Assembly (NCBI GenBank): GCA_036651575.1
Contig: JAVVXN010000012.1
Span: forward strand, 1 to 36,724
Reading direction: 5' to 3'
Source: JAVWGW01 sp036651575
Lineage (GTDB): Bacteria > Actinomycetota > Coriobacteriia > Coriobacteriales > Eggerthellaceae
Length of the DNA stretch: 36,724 nucleotides
A model generated the notes under the pieces. The model saw only the letters and a list, made by a program, of their open reading frames with translations. It was not told the origin of the DNA and searched no databases. Positions 7,220 through 16,206 of this stretch are shown in pieces; the first letter of the stretch is position 1, and each line of letters starts with the position of its first letter. Both the position numbers and the translations under genes were made by a program.

Positions 7220-8854
7220 ATGCCTGAATCTTATTCAGCCAATGACATTATGAATGCTATTGCGGCTGCCAGCAAAGCCCTTTCAAGTCGCAAAGAAGAA
7301 ATTAATCGACTGAATGTATTTCCTGTGCCTGATGGCGATACGGGAACGAACATGTCGCTCACCCTTGAAATGGTCGTCGACAACATGGCCAAACTACCCA
7401 TTGGCGCGCGCTCCGCCGACATCCGCAAGGCGATTACGACCGGGGCGCTCATGGGTGCTCGCGGCAATTCCGGTGTTATCACCTCGCAGATTTTGCGCGG
7501 CCTCTGCGAGGGATTCGAGGGCGCCGATGGATTGAATACCGTCGCGCTTGATGCATCGTTTAGCCACGCGGTCGATGTGGCATTTCAGGCGGTTCGCAAA
7601 CCGGTGGAAGGTACCATCCTGACGGTTTTACGTGACACCGGTACGGCGGCGCGTAAGGCTAAGAAGAAAAAGTATTCTACGGTTGAAGCGCTCGACGCTA
7701 TCGTTGCGGAAGCATATGCTTCCGTGCAGCGCACTCCCGAGTTGTTGCCGGTGCTCAAAGAGAACGGCGTGGTCGATGCGGGTGGATACGGGTTGGCTAT
7801 TTTGTTTGATGCGTTCGTGTCTGCGCTCGTCGGCCGAGAAGGTCATATGGTTGATGAGCTAGCATTTGCCCGCACGGGATCTCCGAAAGTTGAAATTGAG
7901 CAAATCAATGACTGGGAAGGATCGAGCTTTCGCTACTGCACTGAGTTTTTAATCGACTCCGATACGCTCGACCTTGAAGAGGGTCTTGATTTCCTCGGGA
8001 CGATGGGTGATTGTGAACTTTTGGTTGGTCAGACCCCCCACTTTAAGACGCACGTACACACCAATACGCCCGACAAAGTGCTTGCGTATATGCTTGAACG
8101 CGGTCAGATTGCGGAAGTGCATATTCATAATATGCAACTGCAAAGCGAAGAGCGCACGGCCGGTTTGGCGGGAGAAGAAGCTGTCGGTGAACCGAAGCCA
8201 CTCGGTTTTGTGGCGGTCGCTGCAGGTGACGGCAACGCGAAGATACTCGAAAGCATCGGTGTCGATGTCATTGTGTCGGGCGGTCAGACCATGAACCCTT
8301 CGACCAAGGATCTTCTTGAGGCGGTCGGTCGCGTCAATGCGGATGCGGTTATCATTCTTCCGAATAATAAGAATATTATTTTGGCAGCTCAAAGCTGTAC
8401 CTCTCTCTCCGAAAAACCCTGCGCTGTCGTGCAGACTACCAGTGTGCCACAGGCATTTTCGGCGTTGTTTGGCGTCGACGAAACCGCAAGTTTGGAAGAA
8501 AACGTCGAAACGATGACTGAGGCGTTTGCCGAAGTGAAAACTGGTGAAGTCACCCGCGCGATCAAAGATGCAAAAGACGCACACGGCAATGCCATCAAAA
8601 ATGGTGACGTAATCGGTATCTGCGACGATTCCATCGAAGCTATTGGGTCATCGACTGAAGAAGTGACGCTTGCCTTGCTCGCGATTATGGAAGCAAAAGA
8701 TGCCGATACCTTGACTATTTTGGCGGGCTCCGATATTTCAGACGATGAGTTCAATGCGCTGCTTGCTCAGATTGAAGAGCACTATGATGACCTTGAAATC
8801 GATGCGCACCGAGGCGATCAACCGCTGTATCCCATTGTGATGTCTGTCGAATAG
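7220..8854 (+). CDS. fakA: fatty acid kinase FakA-like, DAK2-domain protein
   Basis: FakA phosphorylates fatty acids bound to a FakB (DegV-family) partner, giving acyl-phosphate for phospholipid synthesis. The 544-residue protein has the DhaL/DAK2 ATP-binding domain at the N-terminus (about 8-200). Metal- and ATP-binding motifs PVPDGDTGTNM (35-45, with D38 and D40) and GARGNSG are both present. A linking domain and a DegV-like C-terminal domain (about 310-544) follow, matching the YloV/FakA layout and length. It lies between asp23 and recG as in Firmicutes. No fakB gene is in the window. PlsX, which makes the same acyl-phosphate from acyl-ACP, is encoded about 10 kb downstream. The ribosome site is weak (GAAAG), so it may be translated less than its neighbours. 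Confidence 0.93.
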   Translation: MPESYSANDIMNAIAAASKALSSRKEEINRLNVFPVPDGDTGTNMSLTLEMVVDNMAKLPIGARSADIRKAITTGALMGARGNSGVITSQILRGLCEGFEGADGLNTVALDASFSHAVDVAFQAVRKPVEGTILTVLRDTGTAARKAKKKKYSTVEALDAIVAEAYASVQRTPELLPVLKENGVVDAGGYGLAILFDAFVSALVGREGHMVDELAFARTGSPKVEIEQINDWEGSSFRYCTEFLIDSDTLDLEEGLDFLGTMGDCELLVGQTPHFKTHVHTNTPDKVLAYMLERGQIAEVHIHNMQLQSEERTAGLAGEEAVGEPKPLGFVAVAAGDGNAKILESIGVDVIVSGGQTMNPSTKDLLEAVGRVNADAVIILPNNKNIILAAQSCTSLSEKPCAVVQTTSVPQAFSALFGVDETASLEENVETMTEAFAEVKTGEVTRAIKDAKDAHGNAIKNGDVIGICDDSIEAIGSSTEEVTLALLAIMEAKDADTLTILAGSDISDDEFNALLAQIEEHYDDLEIDAHRGDQPLYPIVMSVE

Positions 8855-8892
8855 TATCTTTTGCGACCGTTAAGGGAGACAGAAACCAAAAC

Positions 8893-11112
8893 GTGGTAGA
8901 AAAAAAATCCAACACACAGCTTGGCGGCGGGGGAGGGCTTCCTTCCAGCCGCCTTGCTGCTACGTTGGCCTTAGGGGAACCGGTCGGGCGCGTTCGGGCG
9001 GTCAGCCCTGTTCGGGCACGTGCCCTTTCCCAGTTGGGAATCGATACCATCTATGATTTGGTCACGCATTTTCCTCGTCGATATCTCGATATGTCGCAGG
9101 TTGCCACCATTGCCGCTGCCCCTCTTTCGGAAAGATGCACCATCGTGGGCACGGTGTACGAATACAAGGCAAAACGTCCGAAACCGCACCTGCATCTCGT
9201 TGAAATCACCCTTACCGATGACACGGGGACACTCATGGTCACCTGCTTTCGGCAGCCGTGGCTTGCGGATCGTCTCGCTTCCGGCATGCGTCTGGCGGTT
9301 TCGGGCAAGCTCGAGTTCAGATATGGTTTTAAGCGCATGACCAATCCGTTTCTCGAAGTGGTTGATGCCAAAGGCGGCGTGACGCAGGGGCTAATCGTGC
9401 CCGTGCATCCGTCAACGGAAAAAATATCAAGCGCGTGGATGCGTCGTTTGATTGGTAATGGCCTGGATGCGTGTCGAGGCATGCTTGATCCGCTTCCGCT
9501 TGAACTGCGGGTTCGGTATCGTTTGCCCAGTAGGCAGGTTGCTTTGAGCTGCATTCATTTCCCCCAAAAAACCTCTGAAATTTCTTTGGCCCGTCGGCGT
9601 CTGGTGTATGAAGAGCTGCTTTTCCTTGAACTGTTTTTGATGAGCGACTCAGCAAAACGATCTGCGGGCCACGTGGCGGTGTGTCATGTGGTTGATGGCA
9701 AACACGTGCAAAGTCTTCGTCGTGCGCTTCCCTTTACCCTGACCGATGAGCAGCTTGCTGCCGTCGATGATCTTTTAAGCGGCATGGCTGCCCCGAGCGC
9801 TTTGAACCATATGATTTTGGGTGATGTGGGAACCGGTAAGACGGTGGTTGCCGCCTGTGGACTTGCTGCCGTTGCCGATAGCGCGACGCAAGCGCTCATG
9901 ATGGCGCCTACCGAAGTGCTGGCTCAGCAGTATGCGACAAGTCTGGGACCATTACTTGAACGTGCTGGCGTGGCGTGGGAGGTTTTAACAGGATCGACTT
10001 TGCCGGCGGATCGTGCAGCTATCCTCGCCCGCGCCGCTGCCGGTACCATCGACGTGCTTTTTGGCACGCATGCTTTGCTTGAAGACGATGTCGTGTTGCG
10101 GGCGTGCAGTTTGGTCGTAATCGATGAGCAGCAACGTTTCGGTGTCAATCAGCGTGCGAAGCTTATCGAAAAAGGAGAAGCGCCCGATGTGCTTTACCTG
10201 ACGGCCACTCCCATACCGCGCACGCTTGCATTGGCGATGTATGGCAACCTGACGCTTTCCTACATTACGAAGCGTCCGAATAACCGGGCGGGCAACACAA
10301 CGCATGTTTTGGCGCGCACTGAGCGAGGAGTGGCCTACGATGCCGCGCTTGCCGCGCTTGCTGCGGGCCATCAGGCGTATGTGGTGTGCCCTTTGGTGGG
10401 GCAAGATGCCGACGAAAAAAACCATGCATCGGCGAGCTTTGCCGACGAAACGGATGAAGAGACCTACGATTACGCCTTTATCACGATTGAGGATGACGAC
10501 GATCTGCGTGAGGAAAATCTTAAAGCGGCATCTGCTGAAGCTGAATTTTTGCAGTATAAAACGTTTATCGATTATAAGGTCGGCTTACTTCACGGCAAGA
10601 TGAGTGCGCAAGCAAAGCAGGAAGTCATGCAACGCTTTCGCGAGGGGACGATCGATGTATTGGTGGCAACGACGGTCATCGAGGTTGGGGTTGATGTGCC
10701 CAATGCTACCGTCATGATCATCGAGGACGCCGACCGCTTTGGGCTTGCGCAGCTCCATCAGCTTCGGGGTCGTGTGGGCAGGGGGGATGTGCCGGGCGAG
10801 GTGTATCTTGTTTCTGCCACCAAAACGCCGACGGCACTCGAGCGACTTTCCGTGATGGAAAAAACTGAAGACGGGTTTAAAGTTGCCGAATACGATTTAT
10901 CGCTGCGTCGCGAGGGTGATATTTTAGGTAACCGACAGCATGGTTTATCGGTACTGAAGCTGGTCAACGTTGTGCGTGATGGGCGCGTAATCGAAGCGGC
11001 GCACGCGGACGCGCGAGCCATCCTCGATAGAGATCCGCAGCTTACGAGCGCTCCGTATCGAGCGCTTGGTCGGGAAATGCATGTGCTCTTTCCTGATCTG
11101 GATGAAAGGTAG
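8893..11112 (+). CDS. recG: ATP-dependent DNA helicase RecG
   Basis: RecG is a superfamily 2 translocase that reverses stalled replication forks and processes branched DNA. The 739-residue product has an N-terminal wedge/OB-fold domain (about 30-165), Walker A GDVGTGKT (310-317), motif II DEQQ (411-414), motif III LTATPIPRT (436-444) and motif VI QLRGRVGRG (623-631). Two oddities are visible. The family usually has DEQHRFG at motif II, and Gln replaces the His here. An acidic stretch of roughly 25-30 extra residues (within about 505-548) sits in helicase domain 2 before GLLHGKM. The start is GTG at 8893; a GGGAG site is a rather long 14 bases upstream. Its position after fakA matches the conserved order. 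Confidence 0.95.
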   Translation: MVEKKSNTQLGGGGGLPSSRLAATLALGEPVGRVRAVSPVRARALSQLGIDTIYDLVTHFPRRYLDMSQVATIAAAPLSERCTIVGTVYEYKAKRPKPHLHLVEITLTDDTGTLMVTCFRQPWLADRLASGMRLAVSGKLEFRYGFKRMTNPFLEVVDAKGGVTQGLIVPVHPSTEKISSAWMRRLIGNGLDACRGMLDPLPLELRVRYRLPSRQVALSCIHFPQKTSEISLARRRLVYEELLFLELFLMSDSAKRSAGHVAVCHVVDGKHVQSLRRALPFTLTDEQLAAVDDLLSGMAAPSALNHMILGDVGTGKTVVAACGLAAVADSATQALMMAPTEVLAQQYATSLGPLLERAGVAWEVLTGSTLPADRAAILARAAAGTIDVLFGTHALLEDDVVLRACSLVVIDEQQRFGVNQRAKLIEKGEAPDVLYLTATPIPRTLALAMYGNLTLSYITKRPNNRAGNTTHVLARTERGVAYDAALAALAAGHQAYVVCPLVGQDADEKNHASASFADETDEETYDYAFITIEDDDDLREENLKAASAEAEFLQYKTFIDYKVGLLHGKMSAQAKQEVMQRFREGTIDVLVATTVIEVGVDVPNATVMIIEDADRFGLAQLHQLRGRVGRGDVPGEVYLVSATKTPTALERLSVMEKTEDGFKVAEYDLSLRREGDILGNRQHGLSVLKLVNVVRDGRVIEAAHADARAILDRDPQLTSAPYRALGREMHVLFPDLDER

Positions 11113-11122
11113 GAAATTTTAC

Positions 11123-11719
11123 ATGCGTATCATTGCGGGAGAATTTAAGGGGCGAACGTTGGCTGCTCCAAAAGGGATTGCCACACGGCCAACGACCGAT
11201 CGCGTGCGCGAATCGCTGATGAGCGCGATTGGAAGCGCCCGTGGTGGTTTTGACGATGCCGTGGTGCTCGATGCCTTTGCGGGCAGTGGTGCTTTAGGAC
11301 TTGAAGCGCTCAGTCGTGGCGCTGCTTCGGTTCATTTTTACGAGATAAACGCATCAGCACTGCGGACGCTGTCCGCCAATGTGGCTGCGTTGCAGGTTTT
11401 GCCAGCTGTGGCGATAGTCCATCGTTGCGATGTGCTGAAGGCGCCCCCAACGAGGCAGCAGCAACCGTTTGATCTCGTATTCCTTGATCCTCCGTACGCG
11501 TTGGAGACGAAAAGTGTTAGGGGCTTGATCGCTGCCCTCGATGCTGCCGCGGCGCTTGCGGATGATGCCCTTATTTGTTATGAGCACGACAAAGCTTACG
11601 CGATTGACCTTGATTCAGATGATGGTTCTGCAGTATTTTCTTCTCATTTTGATATCATTTCGCATAAAGTGTATGGAGATACGGCAATAGATATTCTCAG
11701 AAAGGAACCTATTTCATGA
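11123..11719 (+). CDS. rsmD: 16S rRNA (guanine(966)-N(2))-methyltransferase RsmD
   Basis: RsmD methylates G966 of 16S rRNA using S-adenosylmethionine. The 198-residue protein begins MRIIAGEFKGRTL, as is typical for the family. It has the SAM-binding loop VLDAFAGSGALGLEALSRGA (48-67) and the catalytic motif LDPPY (121-125). The ATG at 11123 is chosen over earlier in-frame codons because it matches the family N-terminus and has AGGAAA about 8 bases upstream. It starts 10 bases after the recG stop and overlaps coaD by four bases (ATGA), so the three genes are translationally linked. The rsmD-coaD pair is conserved across many bacteria. Confidence 0.96.
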   Translation: MRIIAGEFKGRTLAAPKGIATRPTTDRVRESLMSAIGSARGGFDDAVVLDAFAGSGALGLEALSRGAASVHFYEINASALRTLSANVAALQVLPAVAIVHRCDVLKAPPTRQQQPFDLVFLDPPYALETKSVRGLIAALDAAAALADDALICYEHDKAYAIDLDSDDGSAVFSSHFDIISHKVYGDTAIDILRKEPIS

Positions 11720-12192
11720 AAAGGGCGCTTGTACCAGGAACATTCGACCCGATTACCGCGGGGCATCTCGACGTCATAGCGCGTTCTGCGCAGCTGTTCG
11801 ATGAAGTCGTGGTGGCCGTAGCAGCATCTCCGAAAAAAAACCCTCTTTTTAGCTTGGATGAGCGGGTGGCGTTGGTTCGACAGGCAACGGCTCATCTGGA
11901 AAATGTGACCGTGCAGTGTTTTAACGAATTGCTCACCGAATTTGCCGAGCGTATCGGTGCCCACGTGGTGGTGAAGGGCCTGCGCGCTATCACTGATTTC
12001 GAGTATGAATTTCAAATGACTGCACTGAATTATCAGCTCAATAAAAATATTGAAACGTTTTTTGTCATGTCACCCCCGCAATACATGTATCTTTCGTCTT
12101 CGATCGTTCGTGAAATCGCTTCACTCCAGGGTGATATCGATCAGTTTGTGCCGCCGTGTGTGAAATCGGCTCTTGAGGCGAAGTTTATCTAG
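11716..12192 (+). CDS. coaD: pantetheine-phosphate adenylyltransferase (CoaD)
   Basis: CoaD joins ATP and 4'-phosphopantetheine to make dephospho-CoA, the penultimate step of coenzyme A synthesis. The 158-residue length is typical. The nucleotidyltransferase signature is GTFDPITAGHLD (8-19), with the catalytic His at 17; the usual Asn two residues before it is Ala here. The second conserved motif is SSSIVRE near residue 130. The start ATG overlaps the rsmD stop. The gene ends the asp23-to-coaD run; a hairpin and a new -10 element follow. Confidence 0.96.
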   Translation: MKRALVPGTFDPITAGHLDVIARSAQLFDEVVVAVAASPKKNPLFSLDERVALVRQATAHLENVTVQCFNELLTEFAERIGAHVVVKGLRAITDFEYEFQMTALNYQLNKNIETFFVMSPPQYMYLSSSIVREIASLQGDIDQFVPPCVKSALEAKFI

Positions 12193-12197
12193 GGTGC

Positions 12198-12235
12198 CAC
12201 CGCATCCGTGCGGTTGCGGTGCTGCGCGGTATAAT
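12198..12235 (+). promoter_or_regulatory. hairpin after coaD and -10 element of the P-type ATPase gene
   Basis: CACCGCA (12198-12204) and TGCGGTG (12215-12221) form a 7-bp stem without a T tail, so it is only a weak terminator candidate. A consensus TATAAT lies at 12230-12235, which would start transcription near 12242, 24 bases before the ATPase ATG. No good -35 is visible, so the promoter may be weak or activator-dependent. Confidence 0.45.
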
Positions 12236-12265
12236 TGTTGAGGCTTGGCCGAAAGGGGATATGCT

Positions 12266-14617
12266 ATGACTGAAAACCTACCGGGACTCACCTGTGTCGA
12301 AGTTGATCAGCGCGTTGCTGCCGGGCAGGTTAATACCGACGTCAGCGTCAAAACGAAATCCATCAAGCGCATCGTGCGCGACAACATTTTCACGTTGTTC
12401 AACTTGATCAACGTGATTCTTTGTCTGTTCGTGCTGATTACCGGGTCGTATAAAAATGCTCTCTTCATGGGCGTCATCGTCTGCAACACGCTCATCGGCA
12501 TCGTCCAGGAAGTTCGTTCGAAAAAGACGACCGACAAACTTTCCATCATCGCGGCTTCGAAGGCAACCGTTATCCGCGAGGGGGAAAAGCAAGAGATACC
12601 GCTTGAGCAGATTGTTCAGGACGATTTGGTCGAACTCGGCCGCGGCGATCAGATTCCCGCCGACTCGGTGGTCGTGCGTGGTTCCTGCGATGCAAATGAA
12701 AGCTTGCTCACCGGCGAAAGTAAGCTCATCAAGAAGACGGTCAACTCCGAGCTTATGTCGGGCAGTTTCGTCAACTCCGGTACGGTGGTTGCTCGCGTTG
12801 TGCATGTGGGTGCCGATAACTATGCGGCGAAAATCTCTGCAGAAGCCAAACAGCATAAGAAGATAAATTCCGAAATCATGAACAGCCTCAATGGCATCAT
12901 CAAGTTCGTGAGTATCATTATCTTCCCGCTGGGCGCGGCACTGTTTGCCCGCCAGTTCCTTCTTGACGACGTGCCTTTCAACGACGCCATCCTTTCTTCG
13001 ACGGCGGCACTGGTCGGCATGATTCCGGAAGGGTTAATTCTGCTCACCTCCACCGTCTTGGCCGTTTCGGTTGTGCGTCTTGCCAAGTCTAAAGTACTCG
13101 TGCAGCAGCTGTACTGCATTGAAACGCTTGCCCGTGTCGATACGCTCTGCTTGGACAAAACTGGCACGATCACAACCGGCAAGATGGAAGTGGATAAAGT
13201 AGAGGCCATCGCCGCTGCTGCCGGCGCCGGCGTGCAATCCGAGATAGATGCGGCCTTTGCTTCGCTCGTTGCTTGCGACGAAGATCCCAATGAGACATCA
13301 CAAGCTATCATTGAATACTATGCTGACCGCAAGATCGCACCGAAAAAAACTGAAAAGATCGTGCCGTTTTCTTCCGATAAGAAGTATTCGGGAGCAGTGT
13401 TTGCCGGCGGGGAAGCTTACGTGATGGGTGCGGCTCAATTCATCCTTCACGATGCGTTTTCGAGCGTATCGAATCAAGTCAATGAGCTTGCTTCTTCGGC
13501 TCGCGTGCTCCTGCTCGCTCGGGTTGATGGTTTTACCGAAGAGGGCGAAATTCTCGGAGATCCGCGTCCTTTGGGGCTTATCGCCATCCACGACCAGATT
13601 CGTGTCACGGCGAAAGCGACGATGGAGTACTTTAAAGAACAGGGCGTTGCGCTTAAGGTGATTTCCGGCGACGACCCGCACACCGTTTCGGGTATTGCGA
13701 CAACGGTCGGTGTCCCCAATGCTGATCAATACATTGATGCTACGACGCTTACCACCGATGCGCAGATAGCCGATGCAATCGAGCGTTATCACGTGTTCGG
13801 CCGCGTCAAGCCTGAGCAGAAAAAACAATTCGTCATAGCCTTGCAGAAAAAGGGCCACATCGTTGCCATGACCGGCGATGGCGTCAACGACACTCTTTCT
13901 CTTAAGCAAGCGGATTGTTCGGTAGCTATGGCATCGGGTTCCGATGCGGCTCGCAACGTGGCGCAGCTCGTTCTCGTTGACAATGATTTTGCATCGATGC
14001 CCAAGGTTGTGGCAGAAGGTCGACGCTCGATTAACAACTTACAGCGCTCGGCATCGCTCTTCTTGGTGAAGACCCTGCTTTCTATGGTTTTGGGCTTGAT
14101 ATTCATCTTCTTGCCGTGGCAATATCCGTTCCAGCCGATTCAGATGACGTTGATTTCGGCGTTTACCATCGGCATCCCCTCGTTCGTGCTCGCGCTCGAA
14201 CCGAATAAAGATCGCATCAAGGGTAGATTCCTTGAAAACGTTATCGTCAAATCGATTCCCGGTGCGTTGGTGGCTATCTGCTGTGTCCTCGTGGTCAATG
14301 TGGTCGGATATCGGATGGCGCTCGACTATGCTCAAGTTTCCACCTTATGCGTGCTTTTGACGGCCTTTGTGGGGGCGCTGTTGATCATACGCCTGTCCAT
14401 TCCGTTTACGCTTCTTCGTACGCTTTTGTTGATTGTGGTGGTGGGGGGTACGACTTTGGGTGCAACGCTGCTTCACGGTCTGTTCGGAATCCAGCCGTTT
14501 ACGATGGATATGACTATTCTGTTCGGGGTGATCGCTGTGGTTGCGGCCGTTGCGTTCAACATGCTTTATTGCATCTTCGGTACTTGGCATGACAAACGAC
14601 AACAAAACTTGGTATAG
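12266..14617 (+). CDS. cation-translocating P-type ATPase, CtpE-like
   Basis: This 783-residue P-type ATPase pumps a cation across the membrane at the cost of ATP. It has the actuator motif LLTGES (147-152), a membrane motif IPEGL (253-257), the phosphorylation site DKTGT (D297) and the hinge motif TGDGVND (536-542), with membrane helices on both sides and a hydrophobic C-terminal bundle. PEGLILLTS, ISGDDPHTVS and the post-hinge AMASGSDAARNVAQ resemble the mycobacterial CtpE group, reported to move calcium; this makes Ca2+ the best guess but not proven. No heavy-metal CxxC domain is present. The ATG at 12266 is used because AAAGGGG lies 7 bases upstream. A promoter is predicted just before it. 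A promoter for the next gene overlaps its stop codon. Confidence 0.92.
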   Translation: MTENLPGLTCVEVDQRVAAGQVNTDVSVKTKSIKRIVRDNIFTLFNLINVILCLFVLITGSYKNALFMGVIVCNTLIGIVQEVRSKKTTDKLSIIAASKATVIREGEKQEIPLEQIVQDDLVELGRGDQIPADSVVVRGSCDANESLLTGESKLIKKTVNSELMSGSFVNSGTVVARVVHVGADNYAAKISAEAKQHKKINSEIMNSLNGIIKFVSIIIFPLGAALFARQFLLDDVPFNDAILSSTAALVGMIPEGLILLTSTVLAVSVVRLAKSKVLVQQLYCIETLARVDTLCLDKTGTITTGKMEVDKVEAIAAAAGAGVQSEIDAAFASLVACDEDPNETSQAIIEYYADRKIAPKKTEKIVPFSSDKKYSGAVFAGGEAYVMGAAQFILHDAFSSVSNQVNELASSARVLLLARVDGFTEEGEILGDPRPLGLIAIHDQIRVTAKATMEYFKEQGVALKVISGDDPHTVSGIATTVGVPNADQYIDATTLTTDAQIADAIERYHVFGRVKPEQKKQFVIALQKKGHIVAMTGDGVNDTLSLKQADCSVAMASGSDAARNVAQLVLVDNDFASMPKVVAEGRRSINNLQRSASLFLVKTLLSMVLGLIFIFLPWQYPFQPIQMTLISAFTIGIPSFVLALEPNKDRIKGRFLENVIVKSIPGALVAICCVLVVNVVGYRMALDYAQVSTLCVLLTAFVGALLIIRLSIPFTLLRTLLLIVVVGGTTLGATLLHGLFGIQPFTMDMTILFGVIAVVAAVAFNMLYCIFGTWHDKRQQNLV

Positions 14618-14618
14618 T
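14589..14618 (+). promoter_or_regulatory. predicted promoter for the channel-like membrane gene
   Basis: ATGACA (14589-14594) and TATAGT (14613-14618), 18 bases apart, form a reasonable sigma-70-type promoter overlapping the 3' end of the ATPase gene. Transcription would start near 14625, giving an unusually long leader of about 185 bases before the ATG at 14812. Confidence 0.4.
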
Positions 14619-14631
14619 GCTACTTGATTGA

Positions 14632-14660
14632 ACGGGTAGGTTTTGAAAGAAGCTACCCGT
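14632..14660 (+). other. leader hairpin upstream of the channel-like membrane gene
   Basis: ACGGGTAG (14632-14639) and CTACCCGT (14653-14660) form a perfect 8-bp stem with a 13-base loop near the 5' end of the predicted long leader. No T run follows, so it is not an intrinsic terminator. No known riboswitch class was recognised in 14618-14811, and no convincing small gene lies there. Confidence 0.4.
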
Positions 14661-14811
14661 CCGCACTGCCTGATGGGGGTCACGGCAGATGTGGTGAAAA
14701 TTGGAAAACGAGCAAAGAGTTGTCGTGTGCTTATTCCGATAGAGCGGGAGCGTTCTCTGAGCGCAGTCGCAGGAAAACACATGAAGCATGGAAGAAGGGG
14801 GAGATTGACTT

Positions 14812-16065
14812 ATGGCGGAAGAATCGAAATCAGAAGTTCAACCGGAAAAGAAAGAGCCAGTAGGGCTTGCGGAAAAAGAACGGGCGAGGTCGGTCAAGCC
14901 GGCTGTTTCTGCCCAGAGCGATCAAGATCCCGCCAAAGAAGAGCCCAAGGAAAAAGAAAAATTTCACTGGGCAGGGGTGGAACCCTGGCAGAAAAAGCGT
15001 CTGTTCGGCAGCCTTGCTGCAATTCTTTTGTTCTTCGGAATCTTTCTGGTATGGACTTGCTCGTCGCTTTATAACGACAAGGTGAGTGAAGACGACTACT
15101 GGAATCGCTATATGACCGAATCCACTGAATACCAGGATGAGGTTGCCGAATATTCGCAAAATGCAACCCACGTACTTGTTGGTTCATATCTGGAAAATGT
15201 TCGGTCTGTCAACGTCAAGAATTCCTCTTTCGAAGTTGGAATCGACGTGTGGTACCGTTGGGAGGGTAGTCCCGAGCTTGATTTTACCAATACCAATTCG
15301 GTGCATTTCTATAAAGGAACCGTTCAAAAGCTCAATGTGCTCGATAACTACCACGAAGGTAACACGCATTATCAGCAGGTTCGCTACGACGTTCTCATCA
15401 ATAAACAGTATTGGACGCCGCGTTTTCCGCTCGAGTCTCACCAGATGCGCATCTATCTTGAGCCTGCAGCAAATGTGAATACGGTGGTCTTTGATGTCGA
15501 TGCGGAAAATAGCTACGCCAATCCCAATCTTGGTATTTCAGGATTTAAGATGACTCGATTCGGTGTTGCTCCCGCCATCGTTGCCTACGATAAAACGAAT
15601 TCGAATCCTGCGTTTGATGGTTTTGCCGACGCGAAAACGTATAAAACGGAATTGATGACGCAGTTTGAAATCAATCGCGAAGATATCGGTTTGTACTTCA
15701 AATGCTTTGTTGCGATGTATGGCACGACGGCGTGGATTTTGCTGTGCCTCTACATCTGCACCAACCGCAGAGTTGATCCGCTCGGGATGATCGGTTCTGC
15801 TTTCTTTGGTGCGGTGTCAAATATCATGATAGGTGCTGCGCTGGTGCCCGATGCTTTGAAGTTCGGTTTGCTCGAATACGGCAACCTGTTCGGTGTTGCG
15901 ATTATTATCGCTGGTACGGCCATTGTCATTGGTATCAACTACATCAGACACGAACGCAAAGATAATGCGTTTGCTCAGTACTACGGTCGTATCATGTTGG
16001 TGATATTTGTTGCCATAGTCGTTTTGGGGAATTTGGCGCTCCCTCTTTCTGCCATGATGAGGTAA
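14812..16065 (+). CDS. five-helix membrane protein with pLGIC-like / DUF4436-like architecture
   Basis: No assigned function. The 417-residue protein has a charged Lys/Glu-rich cytoplasmic N-terminus (1-62), a first membrane helix (about 64-86), a roughly 200-residue beta-rich outside domain (87-290) and four C-terminal helices (about 293-316, 326-345, 358-378, 392-412). The outside domain holds RFPLESHQMRIYLEP (204-218), resembling the FPFD-type turn of prokaryotic ligand-gated channels. The helix 2-3 linker has a conserved-looking Pro and Tyr-Gly (VPDALKFGLLEYGN). This layout resembles pentameric ligand-gated channels such as GLIC, except that the first helix looks like an anchor, not a cleaved signal. 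DUF4436 proteins, which also have an N-terminal anchor and a similar four-helix end, are an equally plausible match. GGGGGAGA precedes the ATG. The upstream neighbour is a cation pump. Confidence 0.85.
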   Translation: MAEESKSEVQPEKKEPVGLAEKERARSVKPAVSAQSDQDPAKEEPKEKEKFHWAGVEPWQKKRLFGSLAAILLFFGIFLVWTCSSLYNDKVSEDDYWNRYMTESTEYQDEVAEYSQNATHVLVGSYLENVRSVNVKNSSFEVGIDVWYRWEGSPELDFTNTNSVHFYKGTVQKLNVLDNYHEGNTHYQQVRYDVLINKQYWTPRFPLESHQMRIYLEPAANVNTVVFDVDAENSYANPNLGISGFKMTRFGVAPAIVAYDKTNSNPAFDGFADAKTYKTELMTQFEINREDIGLYFKCFVAMYGTTAWILLCLYICTNRRVDPLGMIGSAFFGAVSNIMIGAALVPDALKFGLLEYGNLFGVAIIIAGTAIVIGINYIRHERKDNAFAQYYGRIMLVIFVAIVVLGNLALPLSAMMR

Positions 16066-16150
16066 CAGCTCGATCGCGCCTTGCCGAGCAGACAACCGTT
16101 CAAACGAACTTTGCCTGATCCTGCGTGGTTGGGGATTGAAGTTTATCCGA

Positions 16151-16190
16151 AACAGCCCGGATGCTGATGTGTCCGGGCTGTTGGTTTTCA
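16151..16190 (+). terminator. convergent hairpin terminator
   Basis: AACAGCCCGGA (16151-16161) and TCCGGGCTGTT (16172-16182) form a perfect 11-bp stem with a 10-base loop, followed by GGTTTTCA. It lies between the stops of the convergent genes ending at 16065 (+) and 16207 (-), so it can serve both. Confidence 0.8.
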
Positions 16191-16206
16191 GGCGAGAGGA
16201 GAAAAG

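Noticed and set aside
14643..15074. Rightward open frame starting with TTG before the channel-like gene
   Set aside because: It overlaps the true gene in another frame, is Arg-rich and has no good ribosome site.
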